From contig NZ_JAFCKQ010000003.1 of NCBI RefSeq assembly GCF_018130215.1, forward strand, positions 1 through 64,000: DNA of 64,000 nt. Reading direction: 5' to 3'. The notes below the pieces were generated by a model. It saw only the letters and a list, made by a program, of their open reading frames with translations. It did no database searches and was not told where the DNA came from. Below are positions 53,419 to 64,000 of this stretch, piece by piece. This stretch comes from Bradyrhizobium jicamae. GTDB taxonomy: Bacteria > Pseudomonadota > Alphaproteobacteria > Rhizobiales > Xanthobacteraceae. The stretch's first letter is position 1, and each line of letters opens with the position of its first letter. A program made the position numbers and the translations under genes.

Positions 53419-53997
53419 ATGAATCAGATGTTGCAAGACCAAGACCTCAAGACTTCGGAAGTCCAAATCCCCCAAGCTGAATCCGTTCCCGATACGCCGG
53501 CGGCTCCGCCGGTGCCCGAGCATCCGCGCTTCGCAAAGCCGCAGCGCGTCGCCTTCGTGCAATCGGCCTGGCACCGCGAAGTGGTCGAGGAGTGCCGAAT
53601 CTCCTTCCTGAAGGAGATCGAGGCGCGGCATATCACCAATGTCGATGTGTTCGAGGTGCCGGGCTCGTTCGAGATCCCGCTGCACGCGCAGATCCTGGCG
53701 AAGACGCGCCGCTACACCGCGATCGTCGCCGCCGGGCTCGTCGTCGACGGCGGCATCTATCGCCACGAGTTCGTCGCCGACACCGTGATCAAGGCATTGA
53801 TGGATGTGCAGCTCCGCACGGAGGTGCCGGTGTTCTCCGCGGTGCTGACGCCGCAGCAATTCCACGAGACCGAGGTGCATTACGACTTCTTCCGCAAGCA
53901 TTTCGTGATCAAGGGAATCGAGGTCGCGGAAGCCTGCGCCAACACGTTGCTCAGCCTGGAGCGCCTGCGCGGCCAGGTCGCGGCGGGGATCGTTTAG
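53419..53997 (+). CDS. ribH: 6,7-dimethyl-8-ribityllumazine synthase, RibH2 type
   Basis: Penultimate enzyme of riboflavin synthesis. The 192-residue protein has a 35-residue N-terminal extension and then the lumazine synthase fold (RVAFVQSAWHREVVEECR, VFEVPGSFEIPLHAQ, AAGLVVDGGIYRHEFVADTVI). The altered substrate loop (VVDGGIYRHEF) is that of the decameric RibH2 enzymes described in Brucella and Mesorhizobium, which are also controlled by an FMN riboswitch, as here. No other rib gene follows, so the unit is probably a single gene. Confidence 0.93.
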   Translation: MNQMLQDQDLKTSEVQIPQAESVPDTPAAPPVPEHPRFAKPQRVAFVQSAWHREVVEECRISFLKEIEARHITNVDVFEVPGSFEIPLHAQILAKTRRYTAIVAAGLVVDGGIYRHEFVADTVIKALMDVQLRTEVPVFSAVLTPQQFHETEVHYDFFRKHFVIKGIEVAEACANTLLSLERLRGQVAAGIV

Positions 53998-54092
53998 CAA
54001 GCGCCTCTCGATCGTCTGATTGTCAATCCCGCTGCCGCACCTGTAAGGTCGGCGGCGGGAGGAGGCCTGTCCGTGATGACGGGGAGGCCGGG

Positions 54093-55301
54093 ATGATCAT
54101 GTTCGAAGGACACGATCCTTATCTCGTCGCGCTCTCGGTGGTGATCGCGATCCTGGGAGGTTACACCGGCTTCGGTCTCGCCGCGCGCATCCGCGGCACG
54201 CCGGACGCCGGCCATCGCTTGCTGCTCGCGGGTGCAGCATGCTTTCTCGCGGTCGGCATCTGGACCATGCATTTCGTCGGCATGCTGGCCGCGCCGCTGC
54301 CGGCGGGCACTGCTTATCTGGTGTTGCCGACGATCGTTTCCTTCCTGATTTGCGCGCTCGTGGTCGGTGTCTCGCTGTTCTTCGTCAGCATCGGCGAACC
54401 GTCGATGCCGCGCGTGGTGTCGTCGGCCGTGCTGCTCGGGCTCGGCATCTTCACCATGCACTATGTCGGCATGCACGGACTGTCCGGTGACTTCGCGATG
54501 ACTCATGCGCCGGGGATGGCGGCGCTCTCGCTGGCGATTGCGATCGCGGCCGCGTATGGCGGCCTGCGGGCGTTCCTTGCGCGGCACGGCGGCGTGCAGC
54601 TGGCGCTGAGCGCGGTAGCGTTCGGCATCGCCGTCTCGGGCATGCACTACACCGCGATGGCGGGAGTGCAGATCGTTCCGCCCGGGGCGGAGGGACATCA
54701 CCAGATGGAGGGGTTGGCCGCATCGCCGCAGATCCTCTCGCTTGTGGTCGCGCTGCTCTGCTTCGTGATCGCCGCCGGTTTCCTGCTCTCGCTGGTGCCC
54801 GATCCCCGCAAGAAGGAGCCGTCGGCTGCCAGGACACCCGCCCCGAGCGACGAGATCGTCGATATCCCGATCACCGATGCCGCCATGGCTCCCGCCGGCC
54901 CGAAGTTGCGGCCGACGCCGCTCGGGGGCCTGGGCCAGCCGCCGCGGGCGGCGCCGGCCGTCAAGCTTCCTGTCGAAGGTGCCGATGGCACCCATTTCAT
55001 CGACGCCGCCGAGGTCCGCAGCGTCCGCGCCGACGCCCACTACACCAGGATCCACGACGGGGTGCGGGAGCGTATGTGCCCGTGGTCGATCTCGGAGGCA
55101 GAGGCGCTGCTCGACCCCGGCCTGTTCGTCCGGGTGCACCGAAGCCACATCGTGGCGATCCCGCATGTGAGCCTGGTTCGCAAGGAGGGGGACGGGGCGG
55201 TCATCGAGCTGGACGGCCCATCGCCGCACCGGGTCCCGGTCAGCCGCGCCAAGATCGCCGAGGTGAAGGCTCGACTCGGGCTCGCGCGCCGTACGGCCTG
55301 A
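54093..55301 (+). CDS. coxC: MHYT-LytTR membrane-bound transcriptional regulator (CoxC)
   Basis: A 402-residue protein. Residues about 9-235 form seven membrane helices with three MHYT-type motifs (Met59-His60-Phe, Met122-His123-Tyr, Met184-His185-Tyr) thought to bind a metal, perhaps copper, and to sense gases. A linker of about 60 residues leads to a C-terminal LytTR DNA-binding domain (about 298-396, VRSVRADAHYTRIHDG, FVRVHRSHIVAIPHV). This is the architecture of CoxC and CoxH in Oligotropha carboxidovorans, and the position directly before coxM matches CoxC. I choose ATG 54093, 5 nt after GGGGAGG. It probably senses CO or redox state and controls the cox genes. Confidence 0.88.
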   Translation: MIMFEGHDPYLVALSVVIAILGGYTGFGLAARIRGTPDAGHRLLLAGAACFLAVGIWTMHFVGMLAAPLPAGTAYLVLPTIVSFLICALVVGVSLFFVSIGEPSMPRVVSSAVLLGLGIFTMHYVGMHGLSGDFAMTHAPGMAALSLAIAIAAAYGGLRAFLARHGGVQLALSAVAFGIAVSGMHYTAMAGVQIVPPGAEGHHQMEGLAASPQILSLVVALLCFVIAAGFLLSLVPDPRKKEPSAARTPAPSDEIVDIPITDAAMAPAGPKLRPTPLGGLGQPPRAAPAVKLPVEGADGTHFIDAAEVRSVRADAHYTRIHDGVRERMCPWSISEAEALLDPGLFVRVHRSHIVAIPHVSLVRKEGDGAVIELDGPSPHRVPVSRAKIAEVKARLGLARRTA

Positions 55302-55320
55302 GCGGCCCAGACCCGTTAGG

Positions 55321-55372
55321 GTGCGATTACTGACGCATTTCGTGCGCTCACAGCCGCAGCTCGTGCGAATTT
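55321..55372 (+). promoter_or_regulatory. Three 21-bp-phased direct repeats, predicted LytTR operator
   Basis: GTGCG occurs at 55321, 55342 and 55363, exactly 21 bp apart, with extended similarity (GTGCGATTAC, GTGCGCTCAC, GTGCGAATTT). A degenerate GTGCC follows near 55382. The array lies in the 176-bp coxC-coxM gap, 106-157 bp before the coxM ATG. LytTR regulators such as AgrA bind direct repeats about 21 bp centre to centre, so this is a likely CoxC binding site for cox promoter control. Confidence 0.6.
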
Positions 55373-55477
55373 CCCGCTTCTGTGCCGCTGTTATTGCAGG
55401 AGAATCAGTCCCGGCCCAGCCTCCCTCCAACGTCCGATCGCCCCGTCTGGGCTGCGCAGGACGAGATGGAGGAGACG

Positions 55478-56341
55478 ATGATCCCTGGTCCGTTCAGTTA
55501 CCACCGGCCGGCCACGGTGGCCGATGCTGTGAAACTGCTGTCGACGCTTGGCGACGAGGCGCGTCCACTGGCTGGCGGCCATAGCCTGGTTCCGATGATG
55601 AAGCTCCGGCTGGCCACCCCGGAGCATCTGGTCGATCTGCACGGCGTGGCCGGGCTGAAGGGCATCCGGCGCGACGGCGGCAAGGTCGTCATCGGGGCCA
55701 TGACCACCCAGCATGAGCTGCTCGCCTCCGACGAGATCGCCAAATCCATCCCCATCCTGCAGGAAACCGCGCTGCTGATCGCCGATCCGCAGGTGCGCTA
55801 CCGGGGCACCATCGGCGGCAACATCGCCAACGGCGATCCCGGCAACGACATGCCGGCGCTGATGATGACGCTGGGCGCGACCTATCGTCTCGAAGGGCCG
55901 CAGGGGGGACGTGAGGTCGCTGCCGCCGACTTCTACCAGGGGGCTTATTTCACCGCGATCGAACCCGGCGAGCTCGTGACCGCGATCTCGATCGCGGTCC
56001 CCCCGGCCGGCCACGGTCATGCCTATGAGAAGCTGAAGCGGAAGGTCGGCGACTACGCCACCGCCGCAGCCGCGGTGATCCTGACGATGTCGGGCGGCAA
56101 GGTCGCGACCTGCACGGTCGGTCTCACCAATCTGTCGGAAACTCCGCTGCTCGCCGATGCCGCCGCCAAGGCGGTGATCGGCACCAGCCTCGATCCCGCC
56201 ACGCTGAAGAAGGCTGCGGCCGCAGCGGAAGCAATCATGGTGCCGGCCGCGGATGCGCGTGGGCCGGTCGAATACCGCAAGCATGTCGGCGGCATCATGG
56301 TGATGCGGGCGCTGCAGCGCGCCGCCGCCAAGGCCGCCTGA
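55478..56341 (+). CDS. coxM: CO dehydrogenase medium (FAD) subunit
   Basis: Flavoprotein subunit of aerobic CO dehydrogenase, passing electrons from CoxS to the quinone pool. The 287-residue protein has the two FAD-binding motifs at the same positions as Oligotropha CoxM: AGGHS at 32-36 and TIGG at 111-114, plus [21 protein letters not shown]. The start is ATG at 55478 after GGAGGAGA. First structural gene of the coxMSLDEFG operon, 12 bp before coxS. Confidence 0.95.
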   Translation: MIPGPFSYHRPATVADAVKLLSTLGDEARPLAGGHSLVPMMKLRLATPEHLVDLHGVAGLKGIRRDGGKVVIGAMTTQHELLASDEIAKSIPILQETALLIADPQVRYRGTIGGNIANGDPGNDMPALMMTLGATYRLEGPQGGREVAAADFYQGAYFTAIEPGELVTAISIAVPPAGHGHAYEKLKRKVGDYATAAAAVILTMSGGKVATCTVGLTNLSETPLLADAAAKAVIGTSLDPATLKKAAAAAEAIMVPAADARGPVEYRKHVGGIMVMRALQRAAAKAA

Positions 56342-56352
56342 GGGAGGGACCA

Positions 56353-56849
56353 ATGGCAAAGACCCAAATCACGATGAAGGTGAACGGCGCCGAGGTCGAA
56401 GGCCTCGTCGAGCCCCGCACCCTGCTGGTGCACTTCATCCGCGAGAATCTGCAGATGACCGGCACCCATATCGGCTGCGAGACCACGCATTGCGGGGCCT
56501 GCACGGTCGACATCGACGGCATGTCGGTGAAGTCCTGCACCATGTTCGCGGTGCAGGCCGACGGATCGGATGTCACCACCATCGAAGGCATGGCCAATCC
56601 CGACGGCTCGCTGTCCGCGCTGCAGGAGGGTTTTCGCATGATGCACGGCCTGCAATGCGGCTTCTGCACGCCGGGGATGATCATGCGGGCGCAGCGGCTG
56701 CTGAAGGAAAACCCGTCGCCGACGGAAGCGGAGATCCGGATGGGCATCTCCGGCAACATCTGCCGCTGCACCGGCTACCAGAACATCGTCAAAGCCATTC
56801 AGTACGCCGCAGCCAAGATCAACGGCGTCGAATTCCGGGAGGCCGCAGA

Positions 56850-56853
<4 letters not shown>
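56353..56853 (+). CDS. coxS: CO dehydrogenase small (iron-sulfur) subunit
   Basis: Carries two [2Fe-2S] clusters between the molybdenum site and FAD. The 166-residue protein has the cluster cysteines at the Oligotropha positions: Cys42, Cys47, Cys50, Cys62 (distal) and Cys102, Cys105, Cys137, Cys139 (proximal). The stop overlaps the coxL start by 4 bp (ATGA). Confidence 0.97.
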
Positions 56854-59272
<2,419 letters not shown>

Positions 59273-59276
<4 letters not shown>

Positions 59277-60145
59277 AGACCCGTGACGAAATCGCGCGCG
59301 CGCTTGGTGAAGCCGGCTACATCGCCGACGGCGAGCTCGCGATTGCGATCGCGTTGATGCAGCAATTGCGACGCCCGCTTCTGCTGGAAGGCGAAGCGGG
59401 CGTCGGCAAGACCGAAGTGGCGAAGGCGCTCGCCTCGGTCCACGCCACCGAGCTGATCCGTCTGCAGTGCTATGAGGGGCTCGACCAGTCGGCGGCGCTC
59501 TATGAATGGAACTACCAGCGCCAGCTGCTGTCGATCCAGGCCCACCGCGGCGCCGATGCCGACGCAGTCGAGGACCAGATTTTTTCGGAGAAGTATCTGC
59601 TGGAGCGGCCGCTGCTTGCGGCCATTCGCCGTGACACGCCGCCGGTGCTGCTGATCGACGAGATCGACCGTGCCGACGATGAGTTCGAGGCTTTCCTGCT
59701 GGAGCTATTGTCGGATTTCCAGGTCTCGATCCCCGAGTTCGGAACGATCAAGGCGACCGCGATCCCGCATGTCGTGCTGACGTCCAACGGCACCCGCGAA
59801 CTCTCCGACGCGCTGCGCCGGCGCTGCCTGTACCATTATGTCGATTATCCCGATGTCGACCGGGAGGCGCGCATCATCATGACGCGCGTTGACGGCGTCA
59901 ATGCGTCGCTGGCGCTGCAGATCGCCCGCATGGTCGAGGGCATCAGGAAGGAAGAGCTGCGCAAGGTGCCGGGTGTCGCCGAGACGCTGGACTGGGCGGC
60001 CGCGCTGGTCGGCCTCGAGGTGAAGGATCTGCACGGTGCGCCCGAGACCGTGCACGAAACCTTGATGTGCCTGCTCAAGACGCAGGAGGACCGCCTGCGG
60101 GTGACGCGCGAGGTCTCGCTACGACTGTTGGGGAAGGTCGCATGA
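59273..60145 (+). CDS. coxD: MoxR-type AAA+ ATPase CoxD
   Basis: A 290-residue AAA+ ATPase needed in Oligotropha for sulfuration and copper insertion at the active site. Walker A is GEAGVGKT (40-47), Walker B LLIDEID (126-132), sensor LTSNGTREL, and an arginine finger region ALRRRC. Coupled to coxL before it (4-bp overlap) and coxE after it (4-bp overlap), the usual MoxR-VWA partnership. Confidence 0.95.
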
Positions 60146-61353
60146 GCTGCTGCGGCGCATCGCCCGATATCGAAGACGTCAACGAGGTCTCCCGCCTGGT
60201 CACGGGCAAGCTTGCGGCATTCCTGCGCACCTTGCGCGACAGCGGTTTCGCGGTCGGTCTGTCCGAGGGACAGGATGCTGCCGCCCTGATGGCTACGGGT
60301 TATGCGGAGCGGCCGGGCCTGCTGCGCTCTGCGCTCAAGCATCTGCTCACGGCCCGCAAATCCGAGTGGGACAGGTTCGACGGCATCTTTGATGCCTTCT
60401 GGCTCGGCAAGCGGGTGCGGTCACGTTCGATCACGACGGGTGCCGCTAAGGCGGCGAACAGTCCGTCGCTGAAGAGCTTGCCGAACCAGCAGGCTGAAGC
60501 GCGTGGCGAAGCCGAAGCAATGATGGACCAGGTCCCTTCGGTCGACGGTGCCGAAACCGAGCGTTCGGGCGAAGGGCGCATGGAGGGCGCGTCACGGGCA
60601 GACAATCTTGCCGAGGTCGACTTCCGCAAACTGGCAGATCCCGAACAGATTGAATTGGCCCACGAGGCCGCGGCGCGGCTGGCGCGCGCCATGCGCACGC
60701 GGCTGACGCGGCGCGACCTGGCACGGCGGCGCGGTTATCGCCTCGATCTGCGTCGCACCATCCACGGCAATATCAGCCATGGCGGCGTCCCGATCAGCCT
60801 GGTGAAGCGGCAGCGCAAGCCGAAGCCGCTGCGGTTGGTGGTGCTGCTCGATGCCTCCGGCTCGATGAGCATGTACACAGGAGTGTTCCTGCGTTTCATC
60901 CATGGCGTGCTCGACGAATTCCGCGAGGCGGAGGCATTCCTCTTTCACACACGCCTGGCCCATGTCTCCGATGCGATGAAGGAAAAGGATGCCGGCCGCG
61001 CGCTGGACCGCCTGTCGATCATGGCGCAGGGCGCGGGTGGCGGCACCCGGATCGGCGAATGCCTCCAGACCTTCAACCGCTGGCACGCCGCGCGTGTGAT
61101 CCATTCGCGCACCTGCGTGATGATCGTGTCCGATGGCTACGAGACCGGCGATGCCGCGCTGCTGGGCCGCGAGATGGCCGCGCTCGGCCGCCGCTGCCGC
61201 CGCATCGTCTGGCTCAATCCGATGATGGGATGGCGGGGCTATGCGCCGGAGGCCCGCGGCATCAAGGCGGCACTGCCGCATGTCGATCTCTACGCGCCGG
61301 CCCATACGCTGGCGAGCCTGACCGCACTCGAACCCTATCTGGCGAGGCTGTGA
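60142..61353 (+). CDS. coxE: VWA-domain protein CoxE
   Basis: A 403-residue protein with a von Willebrand A-like domain, MIDAS motif DASGSMS at 237-243, and an N-terminal helical region joined by a charged linker (about 100-160). CoxE works with CoxD in maturation of the molybdenum-copper centre. ATG at 60142 overlaps the coxD stop. The CoxF gene starts 1 bp after its stop. Confidence 0.94.
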   Translation: MSCCGASPDIEDVNEVSRLVTGKLAAFLRTLRDSGFAVGLSEGQDAAALMATGYAERPGLLRSALKHLLTARKSEWDRFDGIFDAFWLGKRVRSRSITTGAAKAANSPSLKSLPNQQAEARGEAEAMMDQVPSVDGAETERSGEGRMEGASRADNLAEVDFRKLADPEQIELAHEAAARLARAMRTRLTRRDLARRRGYRLDLRRTIHGNISHGGVPISLVKRQRKPKPLRLVVLLDASGSMSMYTGVFLRFIHGVLDEFREAEAFLFHTRLAHVSDAMKEKDAGRALDRLSIMAQGAGGGTRIGECLQTFNRWHAARVIHSRTCVMIVSDGYETGDAALLGREMAALGRRCRRIVWLNPMMGWRGYAPEARGIKAALPHVDLYAPAHTLASLTALEPYLARL

Positions 61354-61354
61354 G

Positions 61355-62191
61355 ATGGGCGTGCATGTCGAGGTGATGGATCTGGTCGCGGAGATGAAGG
61401 CCGCCGAGCAGGCCTTCGTGCTGGCGACCGTGGTGCGGACGGTCTCGGTGACGGCGGCAAAAGCCGGCGCGAAGGCGATCATTCGTCCCGACGGCACCAT
61501 CGTCGCGGGCTGGATCGGCGGCGGTTGCGCCAGAGGCGCGGTGCTGAAGGCCGCACGCGAGGCGCTGTCCGATGGCGAGCCGCGCATGGTGTCGGTGCAG
61601 CCGGAAAACCTGCTCGCGGAGCTAGGCATCCGGCCCGGCGACAGCAGGGACGGCGTGCGCTTTGCCTCGAACATGTGCCCGAGCAAGGGCACCATGGATA
61701 TCTTCGTCGAGCCGATGTTGCCCCACCCCTCGCTGGTCATTCTCGGCGCAAGTCCTGTCGCGCTGTCGCTGGCTGCGCAGGCGCGCCAGCTCGGCTATCA
61801 CGTCACGCTCGCCGCGCCTGCATCCGATCTCGTCGCGACGCCGGACGCGAACGTCGTGATCGATGGCTTCGACCCGGGGCGTCTCAACGATTCAAGACGT
61901 TTCGTTGTGGTGTCGACCCAGGGCAAAGGCGACGAGGCTGCCCTGAAGCAGGCGCTCGCGATCAATGCGGCCTATCACGCTTTCGTCGGCAGCAAGCGCA
62001 AGATGTCTGCATTGCGGGACAAATTGACTGCGGCAGGCCTCGACGCTGCCGCGATCGATCGCGTCAAGGCGCCCGCAGGGCTCGATCTCGGCGCCATCAC
62101 GCCTGAAGAAATCGCGATGTCGATCCTCGCAGAGATCACCATCGAGCGCCGCCGCGGCCAGCGTGCCGCCAATTCCGTTGCAAGGAGCTGA
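61355..62191 (+). CDS. coxF: XdhC-family maturation protein CoxF
   Basis: A 278-residue member of the XdhC/CoxI family, which binds molybdenum cofactor and helps insert the modified form into molybdenum hydroxylases. N-terminal XdhC domain (FVLATVVRTVSVTAAKAGAKAII, AGWIGGGCARGAV) and C-terminal Rossmann domain (LVILGASPVALSLAAQARQLGYHV, STQGKGDEAAL). It follows coxE without a gap. Confidence 0.92.
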   Translation: MGVHVEVMDLVAEMKAAEQAFVLATVVRTVSVTAAKAGAKAIIRPDGTIVAGWIGGGCARGAVLKAAREALSDGEPRMVSVQPENLLAELGIRPGDSRDGVRFASNMCPSKGTMDIFVEPMLPHPSLVILGASPVALSLAAQARQLGYHVTLAAPASDLVATPDANVVIDGFDPGRLNDSRRFVVVSTQGKGDEAALKQALAINAAYHAFVGSKRKMSALRDKLTAAGLDAAAIDRVKAPAGLDLGAITPEEIAMSILAEITIERRRGQRAANSVARS

Positions 62192-62199
62192 GATCCAAC

Positions 62200-62661
62200 A
62201 TGCAGATGAATGACAGCCAGCGTATCCCGGCCCCCAAGGAGAAGGTGTGGGCTGCGCTCAACGATCCCGATGTGCTCAAGCAGTGCATTCCCGGCTGTCA
62301 GTCGCTCGAGATGTCATCTCCCAACGAGATGACCGCCACGGTCGTGCTCAAGGTCGGGCCGGTGAAGGCGACCTTCGGCGGCAAGGTGACACTGTCCGAC
62401 CGCGATCCGCCGAACAGCTACCGCATCTCCGGCGAGGGTTCCGGCGGCATCGCCGGCTTCGCCAAGGGCGGCGCGACGGTCAGGCTCGCATCCGATGGTC
62501 CAGAGGCGACCATCCTCACCTATGAGGTCGATGCCCGGATCGGCGGCAAGCTCGCGCAGCTCGGCGGGCGGCTGATCGATTCCACGGCCAGGAAACTGGC
62601 TAGCCAGTTCTTTGCTTCCTTCGGCGAGGCGGTCGGCCATGTGGCTGTGACGGGGGTGTAA
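62200..62661 (+). CDS. coxG: SRPBCC-domain protein CoxG
   Basis: A 153-residue START/SRPBCC-fold protein (RIPAPKEKVWAALNDPDVLKQCIPGCQSLE, the CoxG family signature). CoxG proteins recruit CO dehydrogenase to the membrane and have been implicated in quinone delivery. This copy is short, with no C-terminal membrane anchor visible. Last recognisable cox gene: coxB, H, I and K of the Oligotropha cluster are absent from the window. Confidence 0.92.
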   Translation: MQMNDSQRIPAPKEKVWAALNDPDVLKQCIPGCQSLEMSSPNEMTATVVLKVGPVKATFGGKVTLSDRDPPNSYRISGEGSGGIAGFAKGGATVRLASDGPEATILTYEVDARIGGKLAQLGGRLIDSTARKLASQFFASFGEAVGHVAVTGV

Positions 62662-62740
62662 GCCGCCGAATTGCACTTGGCTGTTGCTCGCGTTCGGCTA
62701 AGCTTTTGGTGCCAACTCACCACAAAAGAGTGATTGCACC

Positions 62741-63547
62741 ATGCCCAAGGAAGATTCTCCTGACTGGCTCGGCCTGTCGGGCCGCGTTGCCGTCGTCACC
62801 GGCGGAGGCGGCGGCATCGGCCGCGCCACGGCTGTCAGCTTTGCGCGCGCAGGTGCGAAAGTCGCGGCCATCGATCGCGACGAGCGCGGGCTCGCCGAGA
62901 CGCAAGCGAAGCTTCGCGAAATCGGCGAGGGTCATCTCATAGCGAGTTGCGACACCACCAATGCGGAGAGCGTCGCATCGGCCGCCGAAGCGGTCGCGCG
63001 TGCGCTCGGGCCGTGCGGCATCCTCGTCAACACGGCCGCCGTCCTGCGTCCCGGCGGGCTCGACACTCTGCCGCTCGCCGAATGGAACGCGGTGCTCGCG
63101 GTCAATCTCACCGGCTATTTCATTTGCGCCCAGGCGTTCGGACGCCAGATGCGAGAGACGCGTCGCGGCAGTCTCGTCCATGTCGCCTCGATCGCCGCCA
63201 GCAACGCCCAGGGGCAGAGTGGCGCCTACAGCGTCAGCAAGGCCGGCGTCGTGATGTTGTCGCAGCAGCTCGCGGCCGAATGGGGCCCGCGCGGCGTCCG
63301 CAGCAATGTGGTCAGTCCGGGCCTCGTGGTCACGCCGATGAGCCAGGCGTTCTACGATACGCCGGGGGTCACCGAGCGGCGCACCGCCGTGGTGCCGATA
63401 CGCCGGATCGGAGCACCGCAGGATATGGCGGATGCGATCCTGTTCCTGGCCAGCGACCGGTCATCCTACGTCAATGGCGAGGAGATCATCGTCGATGGCG
63501 GTTATGTGCGGACGTTGATGAGCCACGTACCGCGACCGGGGTTTTGA
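62741..63547 (+). CDS. SDR family oxidoreductase
   Basis: A 268-residue short-chain dehydrogenase/reductase. Cofactor loop TGGGGGIG (20-27), catalytic Ser150, Tyr163 and Lys167 (YSVSK), and the C-terminal YVNGEEIIVDGG. The acidic residue after beta-2 (IDRDERG) favours NAD over NADP. It begins 79 bp after coxG; whether it belongs to the cox operon is uncertain. The substrate is unknown. Confidence 0.9.
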   Translation: MPKEDSPDWLGLSGRVAVVTGGGGGIGRATAVSFARAGAKVAAIDRDERGLAETQAKLREIGEGHLIASCDTTNAESVASAAEAVARALGPCGILVNTAAVLRPGGLDTLPLAEWNAVLAVNLTGYFICAQAFGRQMRETRRGSLVHVASIAASNAQGQSGAYSVSKAGVVMLSQQLAAEWGPRGVRSNVVSPGLVVTPMSQAFYDTPGVTERRTAVVPIRRIGAPQDMADAILFLASDRSSYVNGEEIIVDGGYVRTLMSHVPRPGF

Positions 63548-63589
63548 GTTCGATGCGCTGCATCGCCCCGGATTGACGGCGTCAAACAA

Positions 63590-64000
63590 CTAATCGAACA
63601 GGCTCGAGACCGACTCTTCCGCCGCGGTGCGGCCGATCGCTTCGGCGATCAGGCCGGCGATCGAGATCGTGCGGATGTTCGGCGCCTTGTTGACGGCATC
63701 GGTCGGCAGGATCGAGTCGGTGATGACCAGTTCCTTCAGCCGCGAGGAGGCGATGCGCGCGGCGGCACCTCCCGACAGCACGCCATGGGTGATGTAGGCC
63801 GAGACTTCCTTGGCGCCATGGGCGATCAGCGCCTCGGCTGCGTTCACCAGGGTGCCGCCGGAGTCGACGATGTCGTCGACGAGGATGCAGTTGTAGCCGG
63901 CGACGTCGCCGATCACGTTCATCACCTCGGATTCACCGGGACGCTCGCGGCGCTTGTCGACGATCGCGAGCGGGGTGTTGATGCGTTTGGCAAGCCCGCG
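63590..64000 (-). CDS. prs: Ribose-phosphate pyrophosphokinase, 3' part
   Basis: The C-terminal 136 residues of PRPP synthetase, truncated by the window edge. The PRPP-binding loop [14 protein letters not shown] and the ending [14 protein letters not shown] are typical; the frame stays open to base 64000 with [20 protein letters not shown] before it. The enzyme makes PRPP for nucleotide, histidine and tryptophan synthesis. Confidence 0.93.
   Translation of the reverse strand, partial: RGLAKRINTPLAIVDKRRERPGESEVMNVIGDVAGYNCILVDDIVDSGGTLVNAAEALIAHGAKEVSAYITHGVLSGGAAARIASSRLKELVITDSILPTDAVNKAPNIRTISIAGLIAEAIGRTAAEESVSSLFD

Noticed and set aside
55375..55405. Sigma-54 promoter before coxM (TGTGCCGCTGTTATTGCA)
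   Set aside because: The invariant GG at -24 is absent, so only a superficial resemblance remains.

Overview
The window reads as an ordinary chromosomal segment of a Bradyrhizobium-type alphaproteobacterium (Nitrobacteraceae). The evidence is uniform high GC, alphaproteobacterial gene sets (ileS-lspA followed by an M16 peptidase pair, pgsA-moaD-moaE-prmB, a MarR/OmpR/kinase trio beside ilvE), family-typical intergenic palindromes, a form I CO dehydrogenase cluster that matches Oligotropha in residue numbering, and a dehalogenase that matches the Rhodopseudomonas palustris fluoroacetate dehalogenase position by position. I see no prophage, insertion sequence, CRISPR array, tRNA or rRNA gene.

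Layout. 0.2-7 kb: a DUF6101 gene, then a tightly overlapped plus-strand run pmbA, CysQ-like phosphatase, DUF4170, DUF374 acyltransferase, waaA, lpxK (envelope and lipid A/Kdo assembly), with DUF2093 convergent. 7-19 kb: a secreted hydrolase, xseA, purD, an acyl-CoA dehydrogenase, a fluoroacetate-dehalogenase homologue, tadA, a pseudouridine synthase with a very long disordered N-terminus, rsmD, mutL and a ribbon-helix-helix protein. 19-23.3 kb: a four-gene redox operon (cytochrome c, VOC protein, gluconate-dehydrogenase-type small subunit, GMC flavoprotein), a small secreted protein and arfB. 23.6-32 kb: two M16 peptidases, a secreted hypothetical, lspA, ileS, ribF. 32-39.7 kb: a CheY-like regulator, a HAD hydrolase, a degenerate EAL protein, prmB, moaE, moaD, pgsA, uvrC. 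40-47.5 kb: an outer-membrane barrel, a cold-shock protein, rlmJ, RNase T2, small secreted proteins, and a histidine kinase/OmpR/MarR operon. 47.8-53 kb: ilvE, hisS, a tautomerase, an FlK-like thioesterase, proC, YbjN. 53-54 kb: an FMN riboswitch controlling a RibH2-type lumazine synthase.

54-62.7 kb is the main accessory system: a membrane MHYT-LytTR regulator (CoxC) followed by coxM-S-L-D-E-F-G, a form I aerobic CO dehydrogenase (CoxL active-site motif AYRCSFR) with its maturation proteins, so CO oxidation is predicted. Between coxC and coxM three GTGCG elements are spaced exactly 21 bp apart, the geometry expected for a LytTR operator. I rate this the most interesting undescribed signal. 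An SDR gene and the 3' part of a PRPP synthetase gene close the window.

Other points of interest are the pairing, within about 38 kb, of a fluoroacetate-dehalogenase homologue with all known catalytic residues and an FlK-like thioesterase with the FlK triad, a consensus CtrA box before an outer-membrane protein gene, and a 15-bp minisatellite.
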